This document shows, piece by piece, positions 7,562-16,772 of a stretch of DNA of 64,000 bases. A model generated the notes under the pieces. The model saw only the letters and a program-made list of their open reading frames with translations, did no database searches and was not told where the DNA came from. Position 1 is the stretch's first letter, and each line of letters starts with the position of its first letter. A program made the position numbers and the translations under genes. The stretch comes from Flavobacteriaceae bacterium (GTDB lineage: Bacteria; Bacteroidota; Bacteroidia; Flavobacteriales; Flavobacteriaceae). The stretch covers positions 1 through 64,000 of the forward strand of contig JAKITD010000003.1 in NCBI GenBank assembly GCA_021648265.1, in the 5' to 3' direction.

Positions 7562-9970
7562 TTAAAACTTATAACTAACCGCAGCAATAAAATTAAGCCC
7601 CGGAGCAGCCAAACCAGAAGAATAGGTTCGGTAACGTTGGTTGGTAATATTTTCTACTGTTGCATTAATTTGCAATGCTTGGGTGATTTGGTATTGTGCT
7701 CCAAAATTTAACGTGTACCAAGAGGGAGAATATGGATTTCCGTTTTCGTCTAAAGCGTATAAATGTGGTTTTCCTTGCTCGCCAGGAGCTAAATCTTCAA
7801 AACTAAACTCTCCATTATATTCTGCAAAAGCATCAAATTTTAGTTTGTTAAGTTTAAAAGTTAAATGTGTGTTCCCAAATTGTGGTGCTACGTGTCTAAC
7901 TGCTTCTCTACTTCCATCCTCTTCTTCTTGGTAGCCATCGGTAATATTGTATTGTGAAGTTAATTGTACGCTTTTAGAAAAGTTGATTTCAACTCCTACT
8001 TCAAAACCGTAAATTTCTGCACGACCTCCATTTTGAATGGCTTGTACCTTGCTTAATTCTCCTTGATATATAATTTCGGTTTGACCATCAATACTGTAAT
8101 CTCTTCGCACCAAAGCATCTTCTAAAAAGGTAATATATCCTGCAAAATCAAATTTTACTACATCTTCAAAATTTAAAGTGGCTACAATTTCTCCATTATA
8201 GGCATACTCGGGTTTTAAATCTGGATTTGGAACTACTACCGAGCCTGGTTCGCTATCGAAAATCTTCCCAATATCATCAATATTCGGTGCTCTGAAAGCG
8301 GTTGAAAAGTTAAATCGCCATCCCAAAATATTGCTTGCTTGCCAATTTAACCCAACACTTCCTGTTAAAGCGCCTGTGTTAATAGTTGCTTCGGTAAATG
8401 GAAAATCGTAATAAGGAGTATCAAAATTGGCATATAATAATATGTAGTTATAACGCAATCCTGCTTGTAATGATAAAGTTTCAGTTAATTTAGATTGTAA
8501 ACTTACATAGGCTGCCACCGATTGCCAAGTAGATCCATCAGGGTAACGCGATGCTGTTTCTGCAGTATCTCCATTGAAGATATCGGTTTTCTTTCCGTTG
8601 GAATTTACTTTGTTATAAATATATTCAAGCCCGTAAAACAGCTTACTTTTTCCAAACTTTTTTATAAAATCCAATGCCGAAGTATAGGCATCTACTTTCT
8701 CTTTGGTTTCGTATAAAGTAGTATCACCAAAGCTTCTATCTTTTCTTCCTTCTTTAAAATTTTGATATGATAAAGTAGCTATGCTTTTATCGTAAAAAGT
8801 AGTTCCGTTATGTGTTATTTCAAGATTTCCACTCATCCATTCTTGGGGTGCATAATCCCAAACTGCCGATCTAAACTGCCCGTCTTCCTTTCTGGTTAAA
8901 CGATCGTACCTTGGATAATCGCTTGTGGTTGTGTAAAATAACCCTAAGTTAAAATCCCAATTTTGTGAAGGCATATACCTGATTTTCTGCATTGCATTAA
9001 TTTGGTTATAACCTGTTGGTACTTGTACTCTCGGGTCGTTATTTGTAACCACGACATCTACTCCGTCAATTGTTTCTACATATTCAGAACGTAAAAAATC
9101 GTCTGGACCGTATTTTCCCATTTTTAAATCTCCAAAATCGGTATAGGAGACACTGGTTAAAAAAGCCCATTCTTTTAGTCCGATATTAAAATCTATATGC
9201 CCTGTTTTTTCCTCACTAGCGGTTGCATATCTTAGGGTTGCATTTCCAGAAAAAGAGGTTCCTTCTTCAAAAGAAAATTTAGCGTCTTTGGTGTAAAAAT
9301 TCATCACTCCACCTATGGCATCGCTTCCGTAAACTACAGATCCTGGGCCTAAAATAACTTCTGTTCTTTCAATAGAAAAGGGATCTATAGAAATTATAGA
9401 TTGAACATTTCCACCACGAAAAATAGCATTATTAAAACGCACACCATCTACTGCAATTAACAAACGATTGGTTGAAAATCCTCTAATAATAGGGCTTCCG
9501 CCACCCAACTGGCTTTTTTGAATAAACACATTTCCGCTGCTTTCTAGTAAATCTGCGGAAGTTTGAGGATTGGTAAACATAATATCTTCGCTGGTAATGC
9601 TCGATATTTTCTGAGGAATATCACCTTTGTCTTGTTTAAATTTTGAAACTGATAAAATCACCTCATCAAGAGTACTAGCATCTAGTTCTAAATACACTGT
9701 TTTTTTAGATTCTAGAATATGCTCTTTGAAAAGTGTAATAGTAATATGAGCTATATGCTGAAATGTGATTTTTTCGTTTGCTGAAAAACCTGAAATATCT
9801 ACAAAACCATCAAAATCTGTAATTCCTGAAATGGTTTTATCGGTATTAAATATGGCAACTCCAGAAATTGGAGAATGTGAATCTTTTTCAAAAACTTGAA
9901 TCTTTTGAGCAATGATTGAAGAAAAAGAAAGGAAGAAAAATATGAAAACTATGGGCAGTTTTATGCTCAT
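7562..9970 (-). CDS. TonB-dependent outer-membrane receptor
   Basis: This 802-residue receptor imports a ligand (typically iron complex, heme or cofactor) through the outer membrane using TonB energy. The signal peptide (~21 residues) is followed by a carboxypeptidase-regulatory-like domain (about 22-110) with ISGVAIFNTDKTISGITD. A plug domain (about 115-225) contains PIIRGFSTNRLLIAVDGVR and GPGSVVYGSDAIGGV, and a 22-strand barrel ends in Phe802. The plug resembles hemoglobin/transferrin-type receptors, but the ligand is not determined. The start overlaps the recO stop by 4 bp (ATGA), so it is the third gene of the porZ-recO-receptor operon. Confidence 0.9.
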   Translation of the reverse strand: MSIKLPIVFIFFFLSFSSIIAQKIQVFEKDSHSPISGVAIFNTDKTISGITDFDGFVDISGFSANEKITFQHIAHITITLFKEHILESKKTVYLELDASTLDEVILSVSKFKQDKGDIPQKISSITSEDIMFTNPQTSADLLESSGNVFIQKSQLGGGSPIIRGFSTNRLLIAVDGVRFNNAIFRGGNVQSIISIDPFSIERTEVILGPGSVVYGSDAIGGVMNFYTKDAKFSFEEGTSFSGNATLRYATASEEKTGHIDFNIGLKEWAFLTSVSYTDFGDLKMGKYGPDDFLRSEYVETIDGVDVVVTNNDPRVQVPTGYNQINAMQKIRYMPSQNWDFNLGLFYTTTSDYPRYDRLTRKEDGQFRSAVWDYAPQEWMSGNLEITHNGTTFYDKSIATLSYQNFKEGRKDRSFGDTTLYETKEKVDAYTSALDFIKKFGKSKLFYGLEYIYNKVNSNGKKTDIFNGDTAETASRYPDGSTWQSVAAYVSLQSKLTETLSLQAGLRYNYILLYANFDTPYYDFPFTEATINTGALTGSVGLNWQASNILGWRFNFSTAFRAPNIDDIGKIFDSEPGSVVVPNPDLKPEYAYNGEIVATLNFEDVVKFDFAGYITFLEDALVRRDYSIDGQTEIIYQGELSKVQAIQNGGRAEIYGFEVGVEINFSKSVQLTSQYNITDGYQEEEDGSREAVRHVAPQFGNTHLTFKLNKLKFDAFAEYNGEFSFEDLAPGEQGKPHLYALDENGNPYSPSWYTLNFGAQYQITQALQINATVENITNQRYRTYSSGLAAPGLNFIAAVSYKF

Positions 9971-10686
9971 TGAAATATTTGGTTTAAGACCTCTAAAGAC
10001 TTTGGTTTTTTAAAGCCGTGCAAATGTAATTGATAATAAATCAATAACATATTTAATAGGTCTGATCGTTGGTTTTTTGTTAGTTTTATTCGCGATATCG
10101 CATCAAAATCTATGCCGAAAAATCTTTTTAGGTCAACAATAGCTTGTCCTGATTCACAATATTTCCCGTTGTTATGATCTTGAAAATTACCTTCTATTAA
10201 ATTAAAGTATTTCTTTGAAACATTGGAGGTATCTGGATAAAATCCTAAATACATACTTAAATTTAATAAAAATAAGATATGAAAATTGGCTATTTTAGCA
10301 TTGGTATCTAACCAAATTAAAGAGGCTTCAATATATTGAAACAATTCTTTGTCTTCGGCTTCTTCTTTTATGGAATTTGAAAGTATTTCAGCTATAAAAA
10401 TCGCTAAGCTACTTTTTAATATTTGAGTATGAAGGGATTTATAAGGGTACGATATTTTAACTTCTTTTAAGTACTCTAAAGTGCCTTTGTCTTTATGAGA
10501 AGCTTCAATTTCTAGAAGTGTTAATGCTTGAAAATAGGAAGGTTTAAGTTTTCCTTTTTTTGTTTTCAATACATTCCGAAGCAAATACGTTTTTAAACCT
10601 GAAGATTGTGTGAAACATTTTACAATAAGGTCTGCTTCTCCATATTTAAGGGATGAAAAAACAATGGCTTTGGTATTGACAATCAT
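9967..10686 (-). CDS. recO: DNA repair protein RecO
   Basis: This 239-residue RecO assists RecA loading and strand annealing in the RecFOR pathway. The N-terminal OB-fold (about 1-80) opens with MIVNTKAIVFSSLKYGEADLI, cut here as the family signature TKAIV-x-x-x-KYGEADLIV. The helical C-terminal part lacks an obvious CxxC zinc knuckle, as in other Bacteroidota RecO proteins. The gene overlaps its neighbours on both sides: 1 bp with porZ (TAATG) and 4 bp with the TonB receptor. This indicates strong translational coupling. Confidence 0.9.
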   Translation of the reverse strand: MIVNTKAIVFSSLKYGEADLIVKCFTQSSGLKTYLLRNVLKTKKGKLKPSYFQALTLLEIEASHKDKGTLEYLKEVKISYPYKSLHTQILKSSLAIFIAEILSNSIKEEAEDKELFQYIEASLIWLDTNAKIANFHILFLLNLSMYLGFYPDTSNVSKKYFNLIEGNFQDHNNGKYCESGQAIVDLKRFFGIDFDAISRIKLTKNQRSDLLNMLLIYYQLHLHGFKKPKSLEVLNQIFQ

Positions 10687-12983
10687 TACCTAATAATCAT
10701 AATTTTTGCCACTTTAGTCAACAGATTATCGTCTGAGGTTATCAACACTAAATATACACCTGAAGCAACTCTATGTCTTCCGAAAGCGGTGGTGTCCCAT
10801 TGTACGCTTCCTCCTTCCGAGGTAGTTTCAAAAACAAGATTCCCTGTGATATCGGTAATTTTTACATTTGCTTTTGCGGTAAGACCGTCGATGGTTACAT
10901 TTCCGAAGAACTCTGGACGTACAGGATTTGGAAACACATATACGTTTTCAAGATCATCCTTCGGCGCTGTGGAACTTCCCTTGTATGCAACCAACCCATT
11001 AGCAGTTGCAAAATATACGATTCCTGTTGAATCGTCTATAGCTATATCCGATACGTTGTCTGAAGGCAAAGGAGAGTTATCTTCTGTAAATCGCAATAAT
11101 GTTTCTTGCCCATTAGACGAAAAATAAAACACTCCAGAAGCTGCTGTAGATACCCATTTATTATTAGATCCATCTACTTCAATATCTGTGATTGATTGAA
11201 GAAATAATAACTCCTGTGGCACCCCATTTTCTAAAATAATAATAGGTTGAGACTCGATATCTGCTCCATCTTCGAAAAAATTTCCTGCGCTAAATAAAAC
11301 TCGTAATCCCTTTCTGGTTCCTATCCATAATCTATTTTGATTATCAAAAGCTAAGGCTTTTATATCTGTAGAAGGTAAATCTCCACTTCCTACACCTTCT
11401 CCAATTCTATTAAATTGGTTTGACGTTGGATTATAACCTACCAACCCACTTTGTACAGCACCAAAAAACACATATCCTTCTCTACTTATAGCCAGTTTAC
11501 TTAATGCCAGCTCGCTTTCCGCATCAATAATACTTGAAATATCTATTGTTTGAAATTGCCCAGACGATGTTTTTTTTATCAACCCATCATTTGTTTTAGA
11601 TTGAAGAAACCATAAGCTTTCCTCCCTATCAAAATCAGAACCAAATAATCGAATTCCTATGGCTTCGTTTCCTTGAGGAATGTCTAATGGACTGTTTGTT
11701 TCATTGTATAAGATACTTGGGTTTTGACCTTCTATTTTAAGTAATCCTTTTTGAAAAGAACTCATATACGTTTCATTAGGGTTATATGGGTTTATCTTTA
11801 CGTAAACTATATCATTTACATCATCTACGTTTAACAGACTTGTTAGAGTATCGTATTTAATGTTTTTCCAAGTTTCGTTTTTATAATTACTAATACCTCT
11901 TCGGGTTAAGGGAAAAGGGTTAAATGTTAAATTCACATCCCCAAATACGACCCATAATTGACCTGGTGACGCATCTATTGCGAATGGTTGGTTAAATAAT
12001 GGTCCTTCTGGAAGAATTAGTTGTGCATCTAAACTCCCAAAAGGCACTTTTAACATTCCTGTTTCTTTAGTTCCTAAATAAAAAAAGTTGTTAAAGGCTA
12101 TTCCCGATTGTAATTCATAATCATAATCAGGTAATGAATTTATTTCGGAAAGCAATACATACCCTTCAGAACAAGCTTTTATGGTAGAAATGGCAGAAAT
12201 GGTTAATATTTCTGAAATTACTCCAAAATCTACTATTGAAGTGTTAAACGAATCTACTTGTAAAAACCCATTTTCTGGAGTATAACTTAAAATAATATTA
12301 TTGGTTCTAGCAGTATAAATTTCTGAACCTAGAGTTTGTATTCCAACAAAACCTCCTCCATTAATTGTTGTCCACTGCTGATAATCAATAATATTATCAT
12401 CGTTAACAAATGCACTTCTTATTCCGTTTTCTAAAGTTGCTGCATAAATTCTATCTCCTAAAACAGTTGTTTGCGAAACATTTATTTGGATACCAATGTC
12501 TCCTATAAAGTAAGTGTCTCCAAATTCTAAAGCTGCTAAATTGTAAACCGAAATTCCGTATTGAGTAGAAATATATAAGCTTCCGTTATGTTCGTAAAAA
12601 TGATTAATATGTTTTCTATCTGGAGGTATCGTCTGTTTGTCCAAAATATCTACAACTCTTAAGATATTTTCTTCTCCATCAATTACAATTTCAATCAGTC
12701 CATTTTCATAACCAATTACATACAATCCAAAATTATCGCTATAATATGCTGTTGAAATAGATTTTCCAGATAATCCATTTATAGTAGATATCATTTCAAT
12801 ATCCTCAGTAGATAAATCGTAGGTAAATATTGAATTTTCGGCAGCGGCATAAATTTTATCATTGCCTTGAGAGATGCTTTTTATAGAAACATACGAAAAA
12901 AAGCCCGTCCAACTTTGTTCAAAATTTTGTGCAATTAAAAAATAAGATTGTAAGAACAGAAAAACTACTGCTAATTTCTTCAT
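10686..12983 (-). CDS. porZ: PorZ-like T9SS protein (two beta-propellers plus C-terminal sorting-type domain)
   Basis: This 765-residue exported protein has a signal peptide ending near residue 18. Two regulator-propeller-like regions follow, with repeated motifs such as ITDIEVDGSNNKWVST and IKALAFDNQNRLWIGT. The C-terminal beta-sandwich starts at VYVFPNPVRPEF and resembles a T9SS sorting domain. PorZ is a surface component of the type IX attachment complex that delivers anionic LPS to the sortase. Length and architecture match. It is the first gene of an operon with recO and a TonB receptor. A generic two-component-regulator-propeller protein is the alternative. Confidence 0.8.
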   Translation of the reverse strand: MKKLAVVFLFLQSYFLIAQNFEQSWTGFFSYVSIKSISQGNDKIYAAAENSIFTYDLSTEDIEMISTINGLSGKSISTAYYSDNFGLYVIGYENGLIEIVIDGEENILRVVDILDKQTIPPDRKHINHFYEHNGSLYISTQYGISVYNLAALEFGDTYFIGDIGIQINVSQTTVLGDRIYAATLENGIRSAFVNDDNIIDYQQWTTINGGGFVGIQTLGSEIYTARTNNIILSYTPENGFLQVDSFNTSIVDFGVISEILTISAISTIKACSEGYVLLSEINSLPDYDYELQSGIAFNNFFYLGTKETGMLKVPFGSLDAQLILPEGPLFNQPFAIDASPGQLWVVFGDVNLTFNPFPLTRRGISNYKNETWKNIKYDTLTSLLNVDDVNDIVYVKINPYNPNETYMSSFQKGLLKIEGQNPSILYNETNSPLDIPQGNEAIGIRLFGSDFDREESLWFLQSKTNDGLIKKTSSGQFQTIDISSIIDAESELALSKLAISREGYVFFGAVQSGLVGYNPTSNQFNRIGEGVGSGDLPSTDIKALAFDNQNRLWIGTRKGLRVLFSAGNFFEDGADIESQPIIILENGVPQELLFLQSITDIEVDGSNNKWVSTAASGVFYFSSNGQETLLRFTEDNSPLPSDNVSDIAIDDSTGIVYFATANGLVAYKGSSTAPKDDLENVYVFPNPVRPEFFGNVTIDGLTAKANVKITDITGNLVFETTSEGGSVQWDTTAFGRHRVASGVYLVLITSDDNLLTKVAKIMIIR

Positions 12984-13048
12984 AGGAATTAAATTTCTAT
13001 AAGTATAACACGCTAAAATACTATTTATTTTGTATTGATTTAAAAAGA

Positions 13049-13076
13049 AAAAGGTTGCCTAATAGGACAACCTTTT
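13049..13076 (-). terminator. Rho-independent terminator of gdhA
   Basis: Stem AAAAGGTTG / CAACCTTTT (9 bp) with a 10-nt loop lies 24 bp past the gdhA stop. In the minus-strand direction it is followed by a T-rich run. It also separates gdhA from the porZ promoter region. Confidence 0.8.
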
Positions 13077-13099
13077 AAAATTTATAAAAAAGATTACTA

Positions 13100-14443
13100 T
13101 TAAACTACGCCTTGTGCTAACATAGCATCTGCTATTTTCACAAAGCCAGCAATATTTGCTCCTTTTACATAGTCCACATAACCAGTTTCGTCTTTACCGT
13201 ATGTTACACAAGCTTTATGAATGTCGTTCATAATAGTATGTAATTTAGTATCTACTTCTTCCGCAGTCCAATTTAAACGAAGTGAATTTTGAGACATTTC
13301 TAATCCTGAAGTTGCAACACCACCAGCATTTGATGCTTTTCCTGGCGCGAATAATATTCTATTCTCTGTAAATATTTCTATTGCTTCAGGTGTAGTAGGC
13401 ATATTAGCTCCTTCACTTACACACATACATCCGTTTTGTACTAATGTTTCTGCTTCATTTTTGTTCAATTCATTTTGAGTTGCACAAGGAAGTGCTACAT
13501 CACATTTAACAGACCAAGGACGTTCTCCAGCAAAATACTTAGCCGAAGGATATTCAGAGACATATTCGCTAATACGACCACGTTTTACATTTTTAAGCTC
13601 CATTATATAAGCCAATTTAGACGCATCAATTCCGGCTTCATCATAGATATATCCGCCAGAATCTGACATGGTTACTACTTTACCACCAAATTGAGTTGCT
13701 TTTTCAGTTGCATATTGAGCAACATTTCCTGAACCAGAAACTACCACTGTTTTCTCTTCAAAAGAAGTTCCTTTAGTTGCTAACATATTTTTAGCAAAAT
13801 ATACATTTCCATACCCTGTTGCTTCTGGACGAATTAACGATCCTCCATAAGATAGTCCTTTACCTGTAAGAACACCTGTAAATTCGTTTCTTAATCTTTT
13901 ATACTGACCAAAAAGGAAACCTATTTCTCTACCTCCAACTCCAATATCTCCTGCAGGAACATCGGTGTTAGGTCCTATATGTCTTGAAAGTTCCGACATA
14001 AAGCTTTGACAAAAACGCATTACTTCTGCATCTGTTTTTCCTTTTGGGTTAAAATCAGATCCTCCTTTTCCACCACCCAATGGTAGTGTTGTTAAACTGT
14101 TTTTGAAAACTTGCTCAAAACCTAAGAATTTTAAAATACTAAGATTTACCGTTGGATGAAAACGCAACCCACCTTTATAGGGACCGATTGCAGAGTTAAA
14201 TTCAACTCTATACCCTCTATTTACTTGAATTTCACCGCTGTCGTCTGTCCAAGGAACTCTAAACATAATAGTACGTTCTGGTTCTGCCATACGTTCTAAT
14301 AATTTTTTACCTTGATACTCTTTATTATCCTCTATGAATGGAATAACAACTTCGGCTACTTCAGTAACTGCCTGCATAAATTCAGGCTCGTTTGGATTCA
14401 TTTTTTCAACAGATAAAATGAATTCTTTTATACTTTCTTTCAT
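13100..14443 (-). CDS. gdhA: NADP-specific glutamate dehydrogenase
   Basis: This 447-residue hexameric glutamate dehydrogenase interconverts 2-oxoglutarate plus ammonium and glutamate. Substrate-binding lysines sit in PYKGGLRFHP and GGGKGGSDF, the catalytic aspartate region is DVPAGDIGVGGREIG, and the coenzyme fold has SGSGNVAQYA. The 447-residue length and these motifs fit the NADP-linked biosynthetic type. It is monocistronic, with a strong terminator. Its 5' leader is one of four copies of a conserved ~89-nt element (14444-14532), which suggests regulation after transcription start. A TATATTTG promoter lies at 14573-14580. Confidence 0.95.
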   Translation of the reverse strand: MKESIKEFILSVEKMNPNEPEFMQAVTEVAEVVIPFIEDNKEYQGKKLLERMAEPERTIMFRVPWTDDSGEIQVNRGYRVEFNSAIGPYKGGLRFHPTVNLSILKFLGFEQVFKNSLTTLPLGGGKGGSDFNPKGKTDAEVMRFCQSFMSELSRHIGPNTDVPAGDIGVGGREIGFLFGQYKRLRNEFTGVLTGKGLSYGGSLIRPEATGYGNVYFAKNMLATKGTSFEEKTVVVSGSGNVAQYATEKATQFGGKVVTMSDSGGYIYDEAGIDASKLAYIMELKNVKRGRISEYVSEYPSAKYFAGERPWSVKCDVALPCATQNELNKNEAETLVQNGCMCVSEGANMPTTPEAIEIFTENRILFAPGKASNAGGVATSGLEMSQNSLRLNWTAEEVDTKLHTIMNDIHKACVTYGKDETGYVDYVKGANIAGFVKIADAMLAQGVV

Positions 14444-14532
14444 ATGTATATAATATTTATTAAAGCGGTCATATGTTGTACGCTATTAATTATTCTGTTT
14501 GTATGATAAAAATTTTAACCTGCTCGTTTCAT
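14444..14532 (-). promoter_or_regulatory. Conserved leader element, copy A (gdhA)
   Basis: Reading the minus strand, the element starts with ATGAAACGAGCA (a short frame MKRAG-stop, 14515-14532). It has the 3' box TAGCGTACAACATATGACC at 14467-14485 and an AT-rich tail that ends at the gdhA start codon. A second frame starting at the ATG of CATATGACC runs 10 codons and its TGA overlaps the gdhA ATG (14440-14472). Very similar leaders precede the genes at 16617, 26740 and 36308. Confidence 0.7.
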
Positions 14533-14572
14533 GAAATTTAATTTATTGAAAACGTTAAGATTAATTATTTTG

Positions 14573-14580
14573 CAAATATA
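14573..14580 (-). promoter_or_regulatory. gdhA promoter -7 element
   Basis: TATATTTG on the minus strand matches the Bacteroidota TAnnTTTG consensus. It lies 40 nt before the ATGAAACGAGCA box, so the transcript should include the whole leader. No convincing -33 TTG at standard spacing is seen. Confidence 0.5.
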
Positions 14581-14662
14581 AGGTTTATTGAAAAAAAGGG
14601 TCTTATTTTTCAATAAATAAACTAATTATGAGTTATAAATTTTACGGTTACATTAGTTTTTA

Positions 14663-14670
14663 TATATTTG
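14663..14670 (+). promoter_or_regulatory. Promoter -7 element for the 14700 gene
   Basis: TATATTTG lies 29 bp before the ATG at 14700. Its location inside the longer open frame starting at 14628 supports the downstream start. Confidence 0.5.
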
Positions 14671-14699
14671 TTACGTCTCAACCTAAACCTACAATTAAA

Positions 14700-15470
14700 A
14701 TGAATACCAGAATAATATTATTGGTAGTCTTATTTCTTGTGTTTCCTAAACAAGAAGTTTACAGTCAATTTGGCTTCTCACACGAAATTGGAGTTATTGT
14801 TGGTCCCTTAGCTTTATACTCAGATTTTGGGCAACGTAATGACAATGAAACTAACTTCGGAAATACAAGTATTGCAATTGGAATTATTCATTATATGAAT
14901 TTTGCCTATAGAGCAGATTGTAATTGTTATACGCGTGATAAGTATTTTAATGATCACTTTAAAATTAGATCAGAAATAGATTACCATAAAACAAAGCTTG
15001 ATCATTTAGGAAGATGGGTTGCTCCAGACCAACAAGGTCAAGGACCTGATTTTTTAAGGTCTATGAAAGGAGAAACACAAATATTTGAAATAGGTGCTCA
15101 ATTAGAATATTTTCCTTTAAGCATTAGAGACTTTACATCTGGAGGTGCCAAACTAGCACCTTTTATTAGTGCAGGTGTACATTGGATTACCTATGACCCT
15201 AACATAACTTACAATGATGATGGAGATTACTTTGGAGGAAAATACGACCCTGTAACTACTATAAATAATGAGGGAGGAAACACTTGGGCTTTTTTAGCAA
15301 GTGTAGGTGTACGTTATAAATTGACTCCACTTAGTGATTTAATGTTGGATAGTCGTATCCAGTATTATTTTTCAAACTGGGTAGATGGTTTGAATCCAGA
15401 AGCACCTGAAAACAAAGCCAATGAATGGCATTATTGGTTAAATTTCGGTTATATTTATTACCTTCAATAG
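14700..15470 (+). CDS. Outer-membrane-like protein, probably THC0290_0291 family
   Basis: The 256-residue reading from ATG 14700 starts with a classic signal peptide ending at VYSQ. The 24 extra upstream codons from 14628 contain a promoter-like TATATTTG and are unlikely to be translated. The mature part begins FGFSHEIGVIVGP. It has beta-barrel-like strands, a CNC cysteine pair after YRAD, and ends with HYWLNFGYIYYLQ, an aromatic terminal strand. It resembles the flavobacterial THC0290_0291 family from memory, whose function is unknown. It is transcribed divergently from gdhA and converges on the cystathionine gamma-synthase gene 7 bp away. Confidence 0.7.
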   Translation: MNTRIILLVVLFLVFPKQEVYSQFGFSHEIGVIVGPLALYSDFGQRNDNETNFGNTSIAIGIIHYMNFAYRADCNCYTRDKYFNDHFKIRSEIDYHKTKLDHLGRWVAPDQQGQGPDFLRSMKGETQIFEIGAQLEYFPLSIRDFTSGGAKLAPFISAGVHWITYDPNITYNDDGDYFGGKYDPVTTINNEGGNTWAFLASVGVRYKLTPLSDLMLDSRIQYYFSNWVDGLNPEAPENKANEWHYWLNFGYIYYLQ

Positions 15471-15477
15471 ATTATAA

Positions 15478-16617
15478 TTAACCTATTGCTTGTCGTAAAT
15501 CTTCAATTAAATCTGCTTCGTCCTCAATTCCAACACTCAATCTAATTAAAGAGTCAACAACGCCTGTTTTTTCTCTTTCTTCTTTAGGGATACTTGCATG
15601 AGTCATACTTGCAGGATGTCCAGATAGGCTTTCAACTCCTCCTAAACTTTCGGCCAGCGTAAATACTTTTAAATTCTCAACAATTTTTATTGCTTCACTA
15701 TAATCATTCCCTTTGGTGGTAAAAGATACCATCCCGCCAAAATCATTCATTTGAGATTTTGCAACTTCGTGATTTGGGTGACTTTCAAAACCTGGCCAAA
15801 AAACTTTTTCTATTTTAGGATGATTGTTTAAATAATGAGCTACTGCCTTTCCGTTTTCACAATGACGTTGCATTCTTACGTGAAGTGTTTTGATTCCGCG
15901 TAACATTAAAAAACTGTCCTGTGGCCCACAAATAGCACCACTTGCATTTTGAATAAAATATAATTTATCTGCAAGATCTTTATCTTTTACAATTAAAGCT
16001 CCCATAACAATATCGCTATGACCTCCTAAATATTTTGTAGCACTGTGCATCACAATATCAGCTCCTAAGTTTAAAGGTTGTTGCAAATAAGGGGTTGCAA
16101 AAGTATTATCTACGCCAAGAAGTAAATTATGCTTTTTGGCGATGGAAGCTGCCTTTTTTATATCAATAATATTTAGCATTGGGTTGGTTGGTGTTTCTAC
16201 CCAAATTAATTTTGTGTTTTCGTTTACAAAATCTTCAATTTTATCTGCATTTTCCATTCCAATAAAATGAAATTTCACACCAAAACCTGTATAAATCTGA
16301 GTAAATAAACGGTATGAACCTCCATATAAATCATTGGTTGAAATTACCTCATCTCCAGGTTTTAATAATTTCATTACGGCATCTATTGCTGCTAATCCAC
16401 TACCAAAAGCCAATCCAAAATTACCGTTTTCTAAACTTGCAAAACTTCTTTCTAAAGCAGCTCTAGTTGGATTGTGCGTACGCGAATATTCAAACCCTTT
16501 ATGTCCTCCTGGGGTGGTTTGCGCATAAGTTGATGTTTGGTATATTGGTGGCATTACTGCTCCAAATGCTTTATCATGTTCTTGTCCGCCGTGAATTGTT
16601 TTGGTATTAAATTTCAT
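15478..16617 (-). CDS. metB: Cystathionine gamma-synthase/lyase family PLP enzyme
   Basis: This 379-residue trans-sulfuration enzyme of the Cys/Met PLP family is cytosolic and probably makes or cleaves cystathionine in methionine/cysteine metabolism. PLP lysine is K195 in MHSATKYLGGHSD. Other family signatures are EYSRTHNPT near residue 43, FGSGLAAIDAV near 71 and ETPTNPMLNI near 141. Synthase, gamma-lyase and homocysteine-forming variants are hard to separate by motif, so metB is a tentative symbol. The gene is preceded by copy B of the conserved leader and a TATTTTTG promoter. Confidence 0.88.
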   Translation of the reverse strand: MKFNTKTIHGGQEHDKAFGAVMPPIYQTSTYAQTTPGGHKGFEYSRTHNPTRAALERSFASLENGNFGLAFGSGLAAIDAVMKLLKPGDEVISTNDLYGGSYRLFTQIYTGFGVKFHFIGMENADKIEDFVNENTKLIWVETPTNPMLNIIDIKKAASIAKKHNLLLGVDNTFATPYLQQPLNLGADIVMHSATKYLGGHSDIVMGALIVKDKDLADKLYFIQNASGAICGPQDSFLMLRGIKTLHVRMQRHCENGKAVAHYLNNHPKIEKVFWPGFESHPNHEVAKSQMNDFGGMVSFTTKGNDYSEAIKIVENLKVFTLAESLGGVESLSGHPASMTHASIPKEEREKTGVVDSLIRLSVGIEDEADLIEDLRQAIG

Positions 16618-16705
16618 AAGTCTTTATTATTTGGTATCTTGGTCATATGCTGTTCGCTAATAGAAATTAAACTTTATAATTAGCTTTTGAACTTGCTCGT
16701 TTCAT
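16618..16705 (-). promoter_or_regulatory. Conserved leader element, copy B (cystathionine gamma-synthase gene)
   Basis: On the minus strand the 88-nt element starts ATGAAACGAGCAAGTT, a short frame of 12 codons at 16667-16705. It contains TAGCGAACAGCATATGACC at 16641-16659 and ends at the gene's ATG. The ATG in the 3' box opens a 10-codon frame whose TGA overlaps the start codon (16614-16646), exactly as in copies A and C. Confidence 0.7.
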
Positions 16706-16724
16706 TGTTGTATTTTTAGTGAAA

Positions 16725-16732
16725 CAAAAATA
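16725..16732 (-). promoter_or_regulatory. Promoter -7 element for the cystathionine gamma-synthase gene
   Basis: TATTTTTG on the minus strand matches TAnnTTTG. It lies 19 nt before the ATGAAACGAGCA box, so the leader ATG would be close to the 5' end of the mRNA. Confidence 0.5.
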
Positions 16733-16772
16733 GTTTTTATTTTATTAATTTTGAATCTATAATTTTTTATTT

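Noticed and set aside
14628-14699. N-terminal extension of the THC0290_0291-like gene from ATG 14628
   Set aside because: It contains the promoter-like TATATTTG, and a proper signal peptide starts at 14700.
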